Shown here piece by piece: positions 54,331 through 64,000 of a stretch of DNA of 64,000 nucleotides (positions are counted from its first letter, which is position 1; each line of letters opens with the position of its first letter). The stretch is from positions 158,037,080-158,101,079 of the forward strand of contig NC_080572.1 of the NCBI RefSeq assembly GCF_030247185.1, given 5' to 3'. The notes under the pieces are model-generated. The model had not been told where the DNA came from. It saw only the letters and a list, made by a program, of their open reading frames with translations, and did not search any database. A program made the position numbers and the translations under genes. Origin of the DNA: Malaya genurostris (taxonomy: Eukaryota; Arthropoda; Insecta; Diptera; Culicidae).

Positions 54331-56975
54331 TTTTTTTTTTGCAGTTTAATTGTGTTTATTTAATAGTTTATGTGTTTTACATTAATTTTGTACATATCAA
54401 GTGTTTTAGCCTGATGGCTCTTCATCTTCAATTTTTCCTCTTAGAGTAATTTGTACCGATGTGAATTTTTCAATAAGTTGTAATTTACATTGCAAAGCTT
54501 GAACTTTCGTTTGTTTTAATTATTATAAAATTCTTGCTACTTATATCTAACCCTAACCTAATACATTCAAAGTTTGAATTATACCAATTTCTGAGGCTGA
54601 GCACCTCTCTCCAAATTTTCTGCACTGATGTTCAAATTTTGTTTCTAGGGTATCCAGGGAAGCCAGTTCATGTACCTCCGTGGTTCTCGTCCGAGGGGGC
54701 AGTTTAAGGATCATTTTCAAGATTTTATTTTGAACTCGCTGGAGCTTTAGCTTGTGTGTTCGAGCACAACCCCGCCAAACAGGGACTGCGTATTCAATTG
54801 CGGGGTAGATGATTTGTTTGTAGACAGCCATCCGATTCTTCAGGCACAGTTTTGATGTTCTACATATCAACGGGTACAGAGACCTGATGAGTATGTTACA
54901 TTTGGTGATTATTTTTTCAACATGTGACCTGAAGATCAGATGTCTGTCATACGTTAGTCCTAGATAGACCACTTCGTCGGACCACTGCACGTCAGCGCCA
55001 CCAAACCGAATTCTGCATTCGTCAGACGGAACAAGTCTAGTCGATCTCGAATGCGGAAACAGGATGACCTGAGTTTTCGCCGCATTGATTACAATTTTCC
55101 AGTTGGTGAAATATTCATTTAGAGCATCCAGACCCCTCTGCAGTTTGTTCTTCAGAATACTGACGACTCGCCCATCATAAAGGATGGCCGTATCGTCAGC
55201 AAACTGTGACAAGACACCACCCCCGGAAGAGGTGGGATGTCTGATGTGAAAATGTTATACAGGATGGGACCCAGGATACTTCCTTGGGGCACACCAGCTG
55301 GGATGGAAAATTTGTCCGATTGAACATTTTGCAGAGAAACCTGAAAAGCTCTATTTGAAAGGTAATTTTTGATGATCTTAATAAGATACATCGGAAAATT
55401 GTATCGATGCAGCTTGAACACCAGTCCATCGTGCCACACATTGTCGAACGCTTTTTCGATGTCCAAAATCGCCATTGCTGTCGACTTGGACACCGACTTA
55501 TTCCGTCGAATGATGTTGGTAACTCTCGTGAGTTGATGAATGGTAGATCTTCCTTTCCGGAACCCAAACTGTTCCTCCAGGAAGACCCCATGTTGATCGG
55601 CGAATGCAAGGATTCGACTTTGAATTGATTTCTCAAACAGCTTAGACAGGGCAGAGAGTAAGCTGATGGGTCGATAGCCTTTGGATAGGGAAGGATCTTT
55701 CCCTGGTTTCAGTACTGGGATGACTTTAGCTAACTTCCACATTGAAGGGAAGTAGCCAAGGTCCCAGCACCGGTTGAATATTTTTGCAATAAAGTCAAAA
55801 GAGCGGAAACTCAAGTGCTTTAGTTCGATGTTGAAAATGTTGTCGAAACCAGGGGCCTTCATGTTTTTGGACTTTTTCACAAAAGCCATCAACTCATCTG
55901 CAGTAACTCTTGTTTCTTCTGGAACTAAGCTGTCTAATAGCTCATTCTCGGCCACGCCATCGGCAACGGCCCTTTCGTGTGGACTAACAATGTTGAGTCC
56001 CAGATTGTGTGAACACACAAACTGCCGCCCCAGTTCGTTAGCCTTCTCGGCAGGTGTTACTAAAATGATTCCCTCATCCGCGCCCTCAGGTGGAACCAGT
56101 GGAGGTATTGGTTTTGGTTTTTTGTTCAACACCTTCCCCATCGACCAGAACGGTTTCGAATGGGGAAGGATTTGTTGAATTTTTTGTTCAAAATTTTTAT
56201 TTTTAATTTCCACCAACCTTCCCTGGATAACCCTAGTCAAGTTGGTGTAGGTGGTCTTTTTATCAAGACCACCTGTACGTTGGTACTGTCTCCGGTAAAT
56301 ATTCCGGAGACAAATAAGCTGTTTAGTAGTGCAGTCAATTTGGAGAGAAGTACTCACCCTCTGAACAGTTGGTATTGATCTTTCTCTGGCGATCGTGATT
56401 GCCTCCTCGATGTTACTAATGGCCATGTCGATTTCCACCGGAGTGTCCAGTGGCATATCGACATTGATGTTCTCTTCGGCTAGTTGCTGGAAAAGTGGCC
56501 AGTTTGCCCGGTGGTAGTTGTTTCTGCGAACGGTTGGTGATGACACTGGTGCTGTTCCGAAGGACAAAACCACTGGATAGTGGTCCGATGACAGTTCACT
56601 GAAGACGGCCGGAACGTTGTCTATGCTGATGTTGCTGATGAAAATGTCTAGAACGGAATGGACTCCCGATCTAGACAGTCTCGTTGGAGAATCCGGTGCC
56701 AGGATGTTGTACTGGCCTGCTTCCTGGTGTTCGGCGAGGACAACACCGTTCCGGTTACGCCTTCTGTTGCCCCATCTTTCGTGGCGCGCATTCAGGTCAC
56801 CACCGATGATGTACTTGGCCTGCCGTCGGGTGAGCGTTGACAGATCATTGTGTAGTATTGCAGTAGTACCATCCCGGGTGCTGGATTGCTGGGGACAGTA
56901 TACTGCAATGATGTTGATGGGGCCTCTCGTGCTCTGGATCTCTACCAGTCTCAAAGTTGCCAGAGTTGTTCCAAT
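54331..56975 (-). mobile_element. Jockey non-LTR retrotransposon, copy 1, 5'-truncated
   Basis: The poly-A tail lies at 54331-54340 (T-run on the plus strand), placed exactly in the histone-bearing repeat. The 3' UTR runs to 54552 and the ORF2 remnant goes up to about 56975, where the 5' part of the endonuclease is lost at a head-to-head junction with a CR1/L2-type element. Confidence 0.85.
54553..56975 (-). pseudogene. Jockey ORF2: endonuclease and reverse transcriptase, one frameshift
   Basis: Endonuclease with GGDLNARHERWGN, FISN and SSDHYPV (about 56520-56800); linker with KPFWSMGKVL; reverse transcriptase with VIPVLKPGKDPSLSKGYRP (about 55680-55730), FGFRKGRSTIHQL, MAILDIEKAFDNVWHDGL (about 55420-55480), GVPQGSILGP (about 55280), then a frameshift in a C-run near 55215-55220, and FADDTAILYDG (about 55165-55200), YLGLTYDR and a C-terminal YKQIIYPAIEY. 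Apart from the missing N-terminus and this single-base shift the gene is open to its stop at 54553, so the insertion is fairly young. Confidence 0.9.
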
Positions 56976-58312
56976 ATTTAAGTCGGGGAATCCTAACGAT
57001 CCATGCAACTACCGCCCAATTTCAACTCTATCAGTGTTCAACAAAATTTTAGAGAAACTTCGTATTACCAGGCTGATTGATTTCTTCAATTCCAATAACA
57101 TCCTGTACAACTTTCAATATGGGTTTCGACATGGTTGCAATACTACAACTGCAATAGTTGAGCTCATGGAAAGTATCATTAAGGAAATCGATTCTAAACA
57201 GATTGTTGGGTCGTTGTTTTTGGATCTAAGGAAAGCTTTCGATACACTGGACCACAACATTCTCCTGCGGAAACTGGATCGGTACGGAATCAGAGGAATT
57301 GCCAACGACATCTTTCGCAGTTACCTTTCAAATAGAACACAGTTTGTAAATATAGGGGATGCGAAAAGCTCAAGACGCCAAATCGACGTAGGTGTTCCAC
57401 AAGGCAGCAATATTGGGCCTCTCTTGTTCTTGGTATATATCAATGATATTGGTAACCTAACACTGAGAGGTATTCCGAGATAGTTTGCTGATGACACTGC
57501 GCTTTTTTATCCATGCAAAGACACACCAACTTTAGTGACATGCATAGAAAACGACTTACGTATCCTAATGGGCTACTTTACTGTCTTTGAACATAGCGAA
57601 AACCAAATACATGGTATTCCATTCACCTAGGAAAAAACTGACGCATCACACGAACCCATGCATTGGTCAAACATATATAGAGAAAGTTGATAGTTTTAAA
57701 TACTTAGGAATTCACCTAGATTCAACACTATCTTGGGATAGTCACATAAAAGTGATTGAAAGCAAACTATCTTCACTTGTCGGTGCTCTCAGGAAAGTTC
57801 GCAATTTTGTTCCTAGGAAAGCATTGATCAGCTTTTACTTTGCATGTATCCACTCTCATATACAATACTTATTGATTATATGGGGTCATGCCTCGAAATC
57901 CAAGCTAAAAAGAATTCAAGTACTGCAGAATCGCTGTCTAAAAACTATATACAACCTCCCATATCTTCATCCAACATTGCAACTTTATTCCGATTCTTCA
58001 CATTGTATCTTACCTCTCCTGGCACTTCGTGATATGCAGGCTATCTTGTTTGTGCACAAAGTTCTCCATCAACCACATGCTCATCACAACATCTCATTAC
58101 CCGTTGGTACCCAGCAGCGGTATACGAGACAGGCCAACTCATTATTTCGAGTAAGAGCTTATTCGAATTTGGGTCAAACTCGTATGACATATTACGGTCC
58201 ATCGATATATAATAGTCTTCCTGATGAGCTCAAACAAACCTTCAATCCGGTCGAATTCAAAATGAGATTAAAGCGCTACCTAAAGACAGAGATAGCTAAC
58301 TATATACTGTAA
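56962..58312 (+). pseudogene. CR1/L2-type reverse transcriptase, one stop and one frameshift
   Basis: Finger motif NYRPISTLSV, palm YGFRHGCNTTTAI and SLFLDLRKAFDTLDH, GVPQGSNIGPLLFLVYIND, then a TAG at 57481-57483 directly before FADDTALFYP, then a frame change near 57575-57590, and the thumb and C-terminus (YLGIHLDSTLSWDSH, RIQVLQNRCLKTIYNLP, LFRVRAYSN). The catalytic FADD pair is present. Clade is inferred from style (KAFDTLDH, YGIRG). It does not encode an endonuclease in this window. Confidence 0.85.
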
Positions 58313-58948
58313 TCGTATCAACCGTGTTTTTGTTTTTATTTTTGTGTTTGTACAGTTCATCCTTCCATCATCTACTCATTCATTCACTCATCCATTCATT
58401 CATTCATTCACTCATTCATACACTGATTCACTCAATCATTACTTCCCTCACTCATAAACTCTTTTATTCATTCATTCATTCATTCATTAATTCGTAACAT
58501 CATATACCCATTCATTCATACATTTATCAACTTATAAATTCGAGTCTTTGTTCAAATGTTGCAATCTTAAAAGTAGAGGAGGTTTTTGTGCCCTTTTGAG
58601 CAAGTGCTGGTACCACAATCTACTCAAGAGGGTTTTTTTTCCTGCTCAAGTGTTGAAATGAATAGATTACTGTTAGTTAACTAGTTAATAAATAATTACT
58701 GTTAGTTTTTGTAAGCTTTGAAATATTAGTAAGAGCCCCTTAAAAGGAATTCTACATTCCACTGGGAGTTCTTGCATAGTGTAAATAGTTAAATGTCTCT
58801 TCGCTAGTCATCATCGCGGTTTTGTTTCCTTTTTATTTTGCTATAGTTCTTGCTTTTCCAAGCTGAGGTATGTATGTGTCCGTGATCAGGGAGCTCCAAT
58901 TGTGAGCTTTTTGGTGCGGGGGAGTGCGGAGGGCTATTAAAAAAAAAT
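56976..58948 (+). mobile_element. CR1/L2-type non-LTR retrotransposon, 5'-truncated
   Basis: Reverse transcriptase from VVPIFKSGNPNDPCNYRP (about 56962) to the stop at 58310-58312, then a 3' UTR with ATTC repeats (58370-58560) and a tail ending TTAAAAAAAAATG near 58950. It joins the Jockey copy head to head at its 5' side and a second Jockey copy at its 3' side. Confidence 0.8.
58370..58560. repeat. (ATTC)n imperfect microsatellite in the CR1/L2-type 3' UTR
   Basis: CATTCATTCATT-type repeats with many changes. Such tandem tails are common at the 3' ends of CR1/L2-like elements. Confidence 0.8.
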
Positions 58949-58990
58949 GCTTCAGCTCAATGTTGAATGTGTTGTCGAAACCGGGGATCT
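58949..58990 (-). pseudogene. Jockey copy 2, small downstream segment
   Basis: The minus strand reads MKIPGFDNTFNIELKHF, the residues that follow VKKSKN in copy 1. In copy 2 the preceding residues (AIVKKSKK) lie at 61113 and up, so this segment and 61113-62074 were neighbours before the histone-bearing repeat landed between them. Confidence 0.75.
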
Positions 58991-59584
58991 TCATATTTTG
59001 TCGTGAATACGACTTACTTTACTATGGGGCGCCTTTTCAAAATTTACCCTCTGAGAGAGTGATAAGTTTTTGATCGTGAATATCTCCTGTTATATCTAAC
59101 GAATCAACATAATTCTTGCTACATGCCATCGGAAATATGATCACAATTTTATGATAAAACTTTCAGTTGTGTGACATATTCTTAAATAGTTCACAATGAA
59201 ACTTTTCTGAAATGTTTGGTATAAACGAGTATCAAAGAGGATAATTCATATGGCGCGTTTGCCTTTCTCGTATTTTGAAAGCTCATAGCTCAGTGATCTG
59301 TAGAAGGATTTATATAATCTAACTACCATTAGAATCGAAAATCTTCAACTTGAACGTGTATCACAACAATATTGAAGTTTTTCAATAGTACACTATTGAA
59401 AAACCTGTTTGATTTAACCCATGACAGCACCAGCCAATCAGAACGCGAGATGTCTGTATCTATACAAGAGCATCCATATAAAAGTTGAATGGTTCACTTT
59501 TCCTATCATTTGCTGAGCAATTCTTCCCGAAACAAGACACACGACAGCAACATCGAGGACCTGTCGTCTCATTGTTTCCCGATA

Positions 59585-59650
59585 TGAATGCACGAGACAC
59601 CGTCAGCACCATGACACCGAAAAAGGCAGCCAAAAAGTCCAGCAAGGCCT
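59585..59650 (+). pseudogene. H2B-like N-terminal fragment
   Basis: GAGACACCGTCAGCACCATG, then MTPKKAAKKSSKA, resembling an H2B N-terminal tail and its 5' leader; a very similar leader precedes the H2B start at 60519. The histone fold is absent. Weak but supported by the shared leader. Confidence 0.45.
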
Positions 59651-60012
59651 ATTGCCGAAACAAGACACACACGAGAACCATCTCAGATCTCAATATTTCC
59701 TACCAAAAGATTCATCAAGATGGGAGTTAAAATAATTTGCACCGTCACTAACACATTGAATTACGAACGGCAATGCGAAAGCGAAAGTGATGATTTTGAA
59801 CACATCTTTATACTAGTTTACAAATATGTCGTGCGAAACAGATTTGCCACAGATCAATATGTATTTTTGTCGCGATTACTTTAGTATGCGGCCGAAAACA
59901 AAAATTGTTAGAACAAATGTTTCCACTTGATTTGCGCATTCTACTTTCCAGGCGTATCAGAACTGGCTAAACTTAAAGCAATTCTAAATATTTCTTTATC
60001 ACAGTGATGTGG

Positions 60013-60292
60013 TCATCCTGAAAAGGACGGGGTTTTCAACGGATGGCCAGCTGCAGATGGCGAGGGATGATTTTCGTTTTCGTTGTCATGGGCAGCGTTA
60101 CCGGTCAACTCCAACACTTCGGCAACCAAGTACTCCATCACTGCCGCCAGATAGACCGATGCACCAGCACTGACACGCTCGGCGTAGTTCCCCTTCCGAG
60201 GCAAACGATGGATTCTGCCGCCAACTGGGCACTTCAGACCAGCACGGTTTGAGCGGGACTTTACCTTGCCCTTAATTGTTCCTCCACAACAT
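60013..60292 (-). pseudogene. Histone H2A pseudogene, copy 2
   Basis: Same reading as copy 1 but slightly better kept: an ATG at 60290-60292 (followed by an early stop), GGRIHRLPRKGNYAERVSAG in one frame without the one-base deletion, YLAAVMEYLVAEVLELTGNAA, then the same frameshift and loss of the C-terminus. Changes shared with copy 1 show that both came from one already damaged source. Confidence 0.85.
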
Positions 60293-60518
60293 GCTGTTAG
60301 CAGCTCGACGACCCATTCAGTATTACTGGCTGCCGCTCTGCTAACTCTCTCTTTTATATCGTTTCACTGTTTCCCGTTCTGCGTATAGGAAAGGAATTCT
60401 AACAAAGGGGACGTCCTACCGTGCTACCACTAGCACGTATAAAAGGAAATGTGATGTGAGAAATAGCGTCATTTAAGTTAAAGCAGCTACTCTGTACGTA
60501 CGAGACACCGTCAGAACG
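60293..60518. promoter_or_regulatory. Divergent H2A/H2B-type promoter, copy 2
   Basis: TATA boxes on both sides: GATATAAAAG facing H2A (minus, about 60351-60360) and TATAAAAGG facing H2B (plus, about 60438-60446). The H2B leader then runs to the ATG at 60519. More intact than copy 1. Confidence 0.65.
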
Positions 60519-60552
60519 ATGGCTCCGAAAACAGGTAGAAAAACAGATTTGT
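60519..60552 (+). pseudogene. Histone H2B start fragment, copy 2
   Basis: MAPKTGRKTD, matching the start of insect H2B, then unrelated sequence. Only the first ten codons or so are present. Confidence 0.6.
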
Positions 60553-61112
60553 ACCGTCACTAACACATTCAATTACGAACGGCAATGCGAAAGCGAAAGT
60601 GATGATGTTGAACACATCTTTATACTAGTATGGGGTCGTGTGAAAATATGCCATGCGAAACAGGGTTGCCATATATACAGGTTAATCTGTATTATTATTA
60701 TTACTATCATTATTATTATTAGAACCACTCTTGCATACCGAAGATCGTAGATACATTTCAGACCAGGCCATTGCAATTGTCTCGTACTGAAATTTCGAGA
60801 AGAATCCGATATCTTCGAACTTCATAGCTTCAATAAAAATAAACTACAAATTTGTCGTACCTAGCTTCCTATATTAGCAAATTAAAAAGGAATTGTTTCA
60901 AGTTTGGAATATATAGTTGTAGAATAGTAGCTGTTTAATGTAACTAATCTGTACTTTAATGTAGGTGTATCGCTTCAAATTCTATTAGTGAAAAAGAGTA
61001 AAGCTTGCACAATTCATACAATCAATCAACTAACTGATATTCGGAAAAGTGATGGGAGCGTGTCAGTTTTTTCGTATTAACGACATCCAGTTATGTCTCT
61101 GACATTACTCAC

Positions 61113-62074
61113 CCGCCTTTTTTGGATTTTTTCACAATAGCCATCAGCTCATTCGCAGTGGTTCTACTTTCCTCAGGAACCAAGCTGTCTAATTGGTCAA
61201 CCTCAGCTACGCTATCAGCAACGGCTCTTTCATGTGGACTAACAATGTTGAGTCCTAAATTGTGAAAACACACAAACTGCTGGCTTAGCGCATTTACTTT
61301 CTCTACTGGTGTGATTAAAGGTATTCCTTCAGCTGCGTCCTGGGGTGACATCAGAGGAGGAATAGGCTTCGGTTTTTTCTTAAGCACTTTCGTTAAGGAC
61401 CAGAAGGGCTTTAAATGTGGGAGAATTTCTCGAAGCTTTTGCTGGAAGTTCCTGTTGCGAAGCTCAGATATCCTTTCCTGGATTATCCTAGTTAAGTTGT
61501 TATAAGAAGTCTTCCTATCTAGGATGCCAGTTCGTTGATACTGGCTCCGGTAGATATTTCGAAGTCGGATGAGTTTCTTGGTGACACTGTCAATTTGAAG
61601 AGAGAAACTCGAACCGTCCTATCACGAGCGACTGTGATTGAATGCTGGAAGGAAGATAGGGCCGCATCGATTTCCATCGAGGAATCTAGTGGCAAATTGA
61701 TATTAATAAATTGGTCGGCGATTTGTTGAAATTGGATCCAGTCGGTGCGATAATAGTTCCTTCGTGGTTGAATAGGCACTGTTTCTGGTGAAGATCCCAA
61801 CGTCAATATTACTGGAAAGTGGTCGGAAGAGAGCTCATTGAAGACAACCGGAGAGCTGTCTATGGCGATGTTGCTGATGAATATATCCAAATTGGAATGA
61901 ACTCCCGTTCGGGAAAGTCGCGTTTGTTGATCCGGAGCGAGGATGTTGTACTGTCCAGCTTCGTAAACTTCGGCAAGTACGAATCCGTTTCGATTCTGTC
62001 TTTTGTTTCCCCACAGCTCATGTCGTGCGTTCAGGTCCCCAGCAATGATGAATTTGTTCTGTCGTCGAGTGAGC
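61113..62074 (-). pseudogene. Jockey copy 2: linker and endonuclease, part 1
   Basis: Minus strand reads IIAGDLNARHELWGN, DIFISN, SSDHFPV, a linker with an LVPEESRTTANELMAIVKKS-type motif, and stops at KKSKK where the histone-bearing repeat begins. Several frameshifts. It continues upstream past the hAT element at 63026-63340, and downstream at 58949-58990. Confidence 0.82.
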
Positions 62075-63025
62075 CAGAGCCGTAGCAACCTAGGGGGCAA
62101 GGGGGGGCTTTGCCCCACCACGCGGTTTCCGCCTCACCACGTATTTTTCTCGTATATGAAATTGATAGTAGAAAGGAAAAAAATTAAAGAATTATAAAAT
62201 AAAAAGCAATAAAGAGATCTATTTGTATAGTTTATACTGCGTTCACAGTTCTTTTATTATTTTGAACAATGATATTCAACCACTTTTTTAATATAATTGC
62301 ACTTTGCGATTTTTTTGTTCGTTGAATCTTAAAAGGACTGTGTCCACGTCTAAAAAATCCAGTCGCTTGTGCTCGAATGCCAGAAACGATAAATTGTTTA
62401 ATCTATCAGTGGACATGCTAATACGTTGAGGCCGCATGATCCGTGTCAATGCCGAAAATGATGATTCGCATACTGCCGTTCCGGACGGAAAAGTTTCAAT
62501 GGTTGCAAAAAGGTTGTATACGTTTTCCATTCCTTGGCACACCTTATACAGCTCTGTCAGTATTACAGTCTTAATTTTTTTATCTATCGGCCTCTTCAAA
62601 TTGTTCAATTTCTCATTTTTTGCACGAATTTTATCAATGTATTCTTTGGCAATTTTTAGCTCAATTTCATTTGGCAATTTGATGCCTAACTCGGTCAAAG
62701 GCTGCAGCTTTTCCAAATCCATCTCATTTGCTGTATCGATAGCTGTGAGAATGGCATCGTTTTTTATGAAACGATCTGTCATTTTCATGGCTGCTGAAAC
62801 CTGCTCAGAAATGAATCCGAAACCACTCTCAGAGTGATCTTAGAGGGTTTACTTGAAAACGGTGTCAGTGAGTGACGTTCGTCGCGTACAATATGCAGGC
62901 ATATGGTGCCTCAAATTGCTATCTAGATTGTTTGATACGCATGTAATGCAGCTTTTTTTTAATATACGTTAAATTTAATCTAAAAAATTTGCCCCCCCAC
63001 GAAAAACTGAATTGCTACGGCTCTG
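62075..63025 (-). mobile_element. Non-autonomous hAT element, 951 bp, with transposase relic
   Basis: Inverted ends CAGAGCCGTAGCAA (14 bp, perfect), flanked by the 8-bp duplication GAGTGAGC (62067-62074, 63026-63033). The Jockey endonuclease frame resumes exactly past it. Short G- and C-runs lie next to both ends. Confidence 0.92.
62288..62788 (-). pseudogene. hAT transposase C-terminal relic (dimerisation region)
   Basis: About 166 codons, with AVCESSFSALTRIMRPQRIS and LNNLSFLAFEHKR, typical of the C-terminal hAT dimerisation region that completes the catalytic core. The DNA-binding BED finger and the first catalytic residues are missing, so it can only be a relic or a partner for a complete enzyme made elsewhere. 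The frame is open. Confidence 0.8.
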
Positions 63026-63340
63026 GAGTGAGCATAGCCAGATCTCGCTTCAACGATGCACACGTACCATCTCGAAGATTGGTTTGTTTGGGGCAGTACG
63101 CTGCATTGATGATGATGGGACCCATCGTCGTTGTAATTTCGATTCCGATGGCTTCCATAAGTTGCAATTTAAAGGCTGACAGAAGCCTGTGCTGAATGGA
63201 TCGTTTAATGGCAATGGCAGCTCCCCCTCCTCTGGTAGTTGTCCTGTCAAGCCTGTGAATCCTGTAATTGGAAATAAAAATAGAAATTCCAGGTTTAAGA
63301 TGAGTTTCAGTTAAAATAGCAATATCGGCATTCTTCTATT
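63026..63340 (-). pseudogene. Jockey copy 2: endonuclease N-terminal part
   Basis: Minus strand reads ADIAILTETHLKPGISIFIS at the top (about 63270-63335), then RGGGAAIAIKRS, and INAAYCPKQTNLRDG before the hAT insertion. These are the N-terminal strands of an APE-type endonuclease, including the catalytic-Glu (LTET) region. This part is missing from copy 1. Confidence 0.8.
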
Positions 63341-63690
63341 GAAATTAGTCGTAGTAAGTTATTCGTCTATCCACATCGAGTGTTAGATGACGAATGATCG
63401 ATTTTCAACCACGGTTCCCCTTTTATACGCAGTCAGTTGAAGATATGTGCCTGATTACCTCAAAATCGTCGTCCTTGGCGTAAAACCCAAGCGAAAGAAA
63501 AGAGTTTTCCGCGTTGTTTTCAAATTTTGAGAAAACTTATTTTCTGAGTTGTTCGTGGTTATCTCACACTGTTCAAAATTTTATCTTAAATGCCTGATAA
63601 TATTTTTGATGAAATAGTGAAAGATTTATGTTGCTGCCATTAATACAAGTTGAGATATTCACGATTAAGTTCTACCCATTCTTCAATATG
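63341..63690. other. Inner part of a third histone-bearing repeat end, or unassigned
   Basis: 63650-63690 (GAGATATTCACGATTAAG) resembles 59080-59090 in reverse (ATCGTGAATATCTCCTG), so this stretch may belong to a third, diverged copy. No histone sequence is seen. Confidence 0.4.
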
Positions 63691-63752
63691 GCTAATTTTG
63701 AAAAGGCACCCCATAGTAAGGTAAGTCGTATTCACGACAAAATGTATTTCTT
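63691..63752 (-). repeat. Terminal segment of the histone-bearing repeat family
   Basis: GAAAAGGCACCCCATAGTAA then GGTAAGTCGTATTCACGACA then AAAT, the reverse of 58991-59040. It shows that this end occurs independently of the histone part. Confidence 0.7.
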
Positions 63753-64000
63753 TCATTCAGTTTGTTTGCATTTGTCTGCAGACATTCGTCGCAATATAAA
63801 GACGCCATTTGGTGTATTGAAAAATTAAATAATGAAATCGCTGTTAATGTGCATTGAATGTGTATTCACATGCCTTTACACTGTACTTGGACGGTAGAGC
63901 CTGGCAGGCATCAACATTTGGTCCTTCAAGCCGGATGTAAAGTAGCGACCTATGGATATGGAAAAGCGTTTCACGGGGCTTGAACATTCCGAGGATTCCA
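63753..64000. other. Unassigned window end
   Basis: No gene or repeat end recognised. Confidence 0.3.

Larger units (their letters stand above)
58991..61112 (-). mobile_element. Histone-bearing repeat, copy 2, apparently complete (2.1 kb)
   Basis: Inserted in Jockey copy 2 with both Jockey halves retained. One end is ATTTTGTCGTGAATACGACT (58991), the other, read inward, GGCGGGTGAGTAATGTCAG. GTCGTxAATACGA occurs near both ends (58996 and about 61070-61085), so they share a subterminal inverted motif. Another copy of the ATTTTGTCGTGAATACGAC end is at 63690-63750. Contents: H2B-like fragment near 59608-59650, H2A pseudogene and H2A/H2B promoter. No transposase seen. Confidence 0.7.

Noticed and set aside
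55774..56178. Plus-strand ORF of 134 codons
   Set aside because: Shadow of the Jockey linker on the minus strand.

Overview
The window is insect nuclear DNA made almost entirely of transposable elements, very probably from a mosquito. The evidence is the mix of families: a DD37E mariner (a branch best known from mosquitoes), R1-, Jockey- and CR1/L2-type non-LTR elements, Ty3/gypsy and errantivirus LTR elements, many hAT- and Tc1/mariner-type MITEs, and a histone H2A/H2B-derived repeat. The base composition is AT-rich and there is no operon structure. The species call is inference. The only candidate for an ordinary host gene is a terminal exon at 37763-38029 on the minus strand.

Layout. 1-2214: a decayed Jockey element holding two small hAT MITEs, each with a clean 8-bp target duplication. 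2215-5000: a TTAA-flanked MITE, then a satellite-like array of units of about 287 or 330 bp ending in a short palindrome. 5000-10386: a DD37E mariner remnant split by a complete mdg3-like Ty3/gypsy element (5729-10265) with one intact 1360-codon ORF. 10507-11278: a deleted gypsy remnant. 11394-18415: a long-TIR element split by a second full-length Ty3/gypsy element (11639-18258). Its coding region appears to need three introns, and the first coding exon lies inside the LTR. 18500-20680: small remnants, a TA microsatellite and a MITE. 20690-27720: a hAT MITE with a TA-flanked MITE inside it, followed by a recent 2.8-kb tandem duplication. 28687-29611: a fold-back DD41D element. 31110-33920: the satellite-like family again, in the other orientation, with an intact DD37E mariner (31934-33232). 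33940-36530: an R1-type remnant. 38300-40850: a CR1/L2-type remnant with a broken DD34D mariner inside it. 41085-45990: a fold-back element, a mariner remnant, a 1.5-kb TIR element and a non-LTR remnant. 46072-50645: a long TC/TA/TG microsatellite, then a deleted errantivirus. 50718-63340: a rearranged block of CR1/L2 ORF1 and RT, two Jockey copies, two inverted copies of a repeat carrying histone H2A/H2B promoter and gene fragments, and two hAT elements.

The most interesting object is the 11639-18258 element. ATG, leader exon and a GTGAGT donor lie in the 5' LTR. A 697-nt intron leads to gag. A second donor just before the gag stop joins gag to pol in frame. A 65-nt intron near the end of pol restores a basic C-terminus. 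All phases agree, giving a predicted 1521-residue product. The first intron removes the rest of the LTR and the stretch where a primer-binding site should lie, so the RNA that makes protein and the RNA that can be copied would be different molecules. Six CCCCTGAGAGGG-like hairpin motifs sit in that intron and would mark only the unspliced RNA.

Limits: no alignment or database search was possible. Clade names rest on motif recognition, and ends of decayed elements are approximate unless a target duplication is given.
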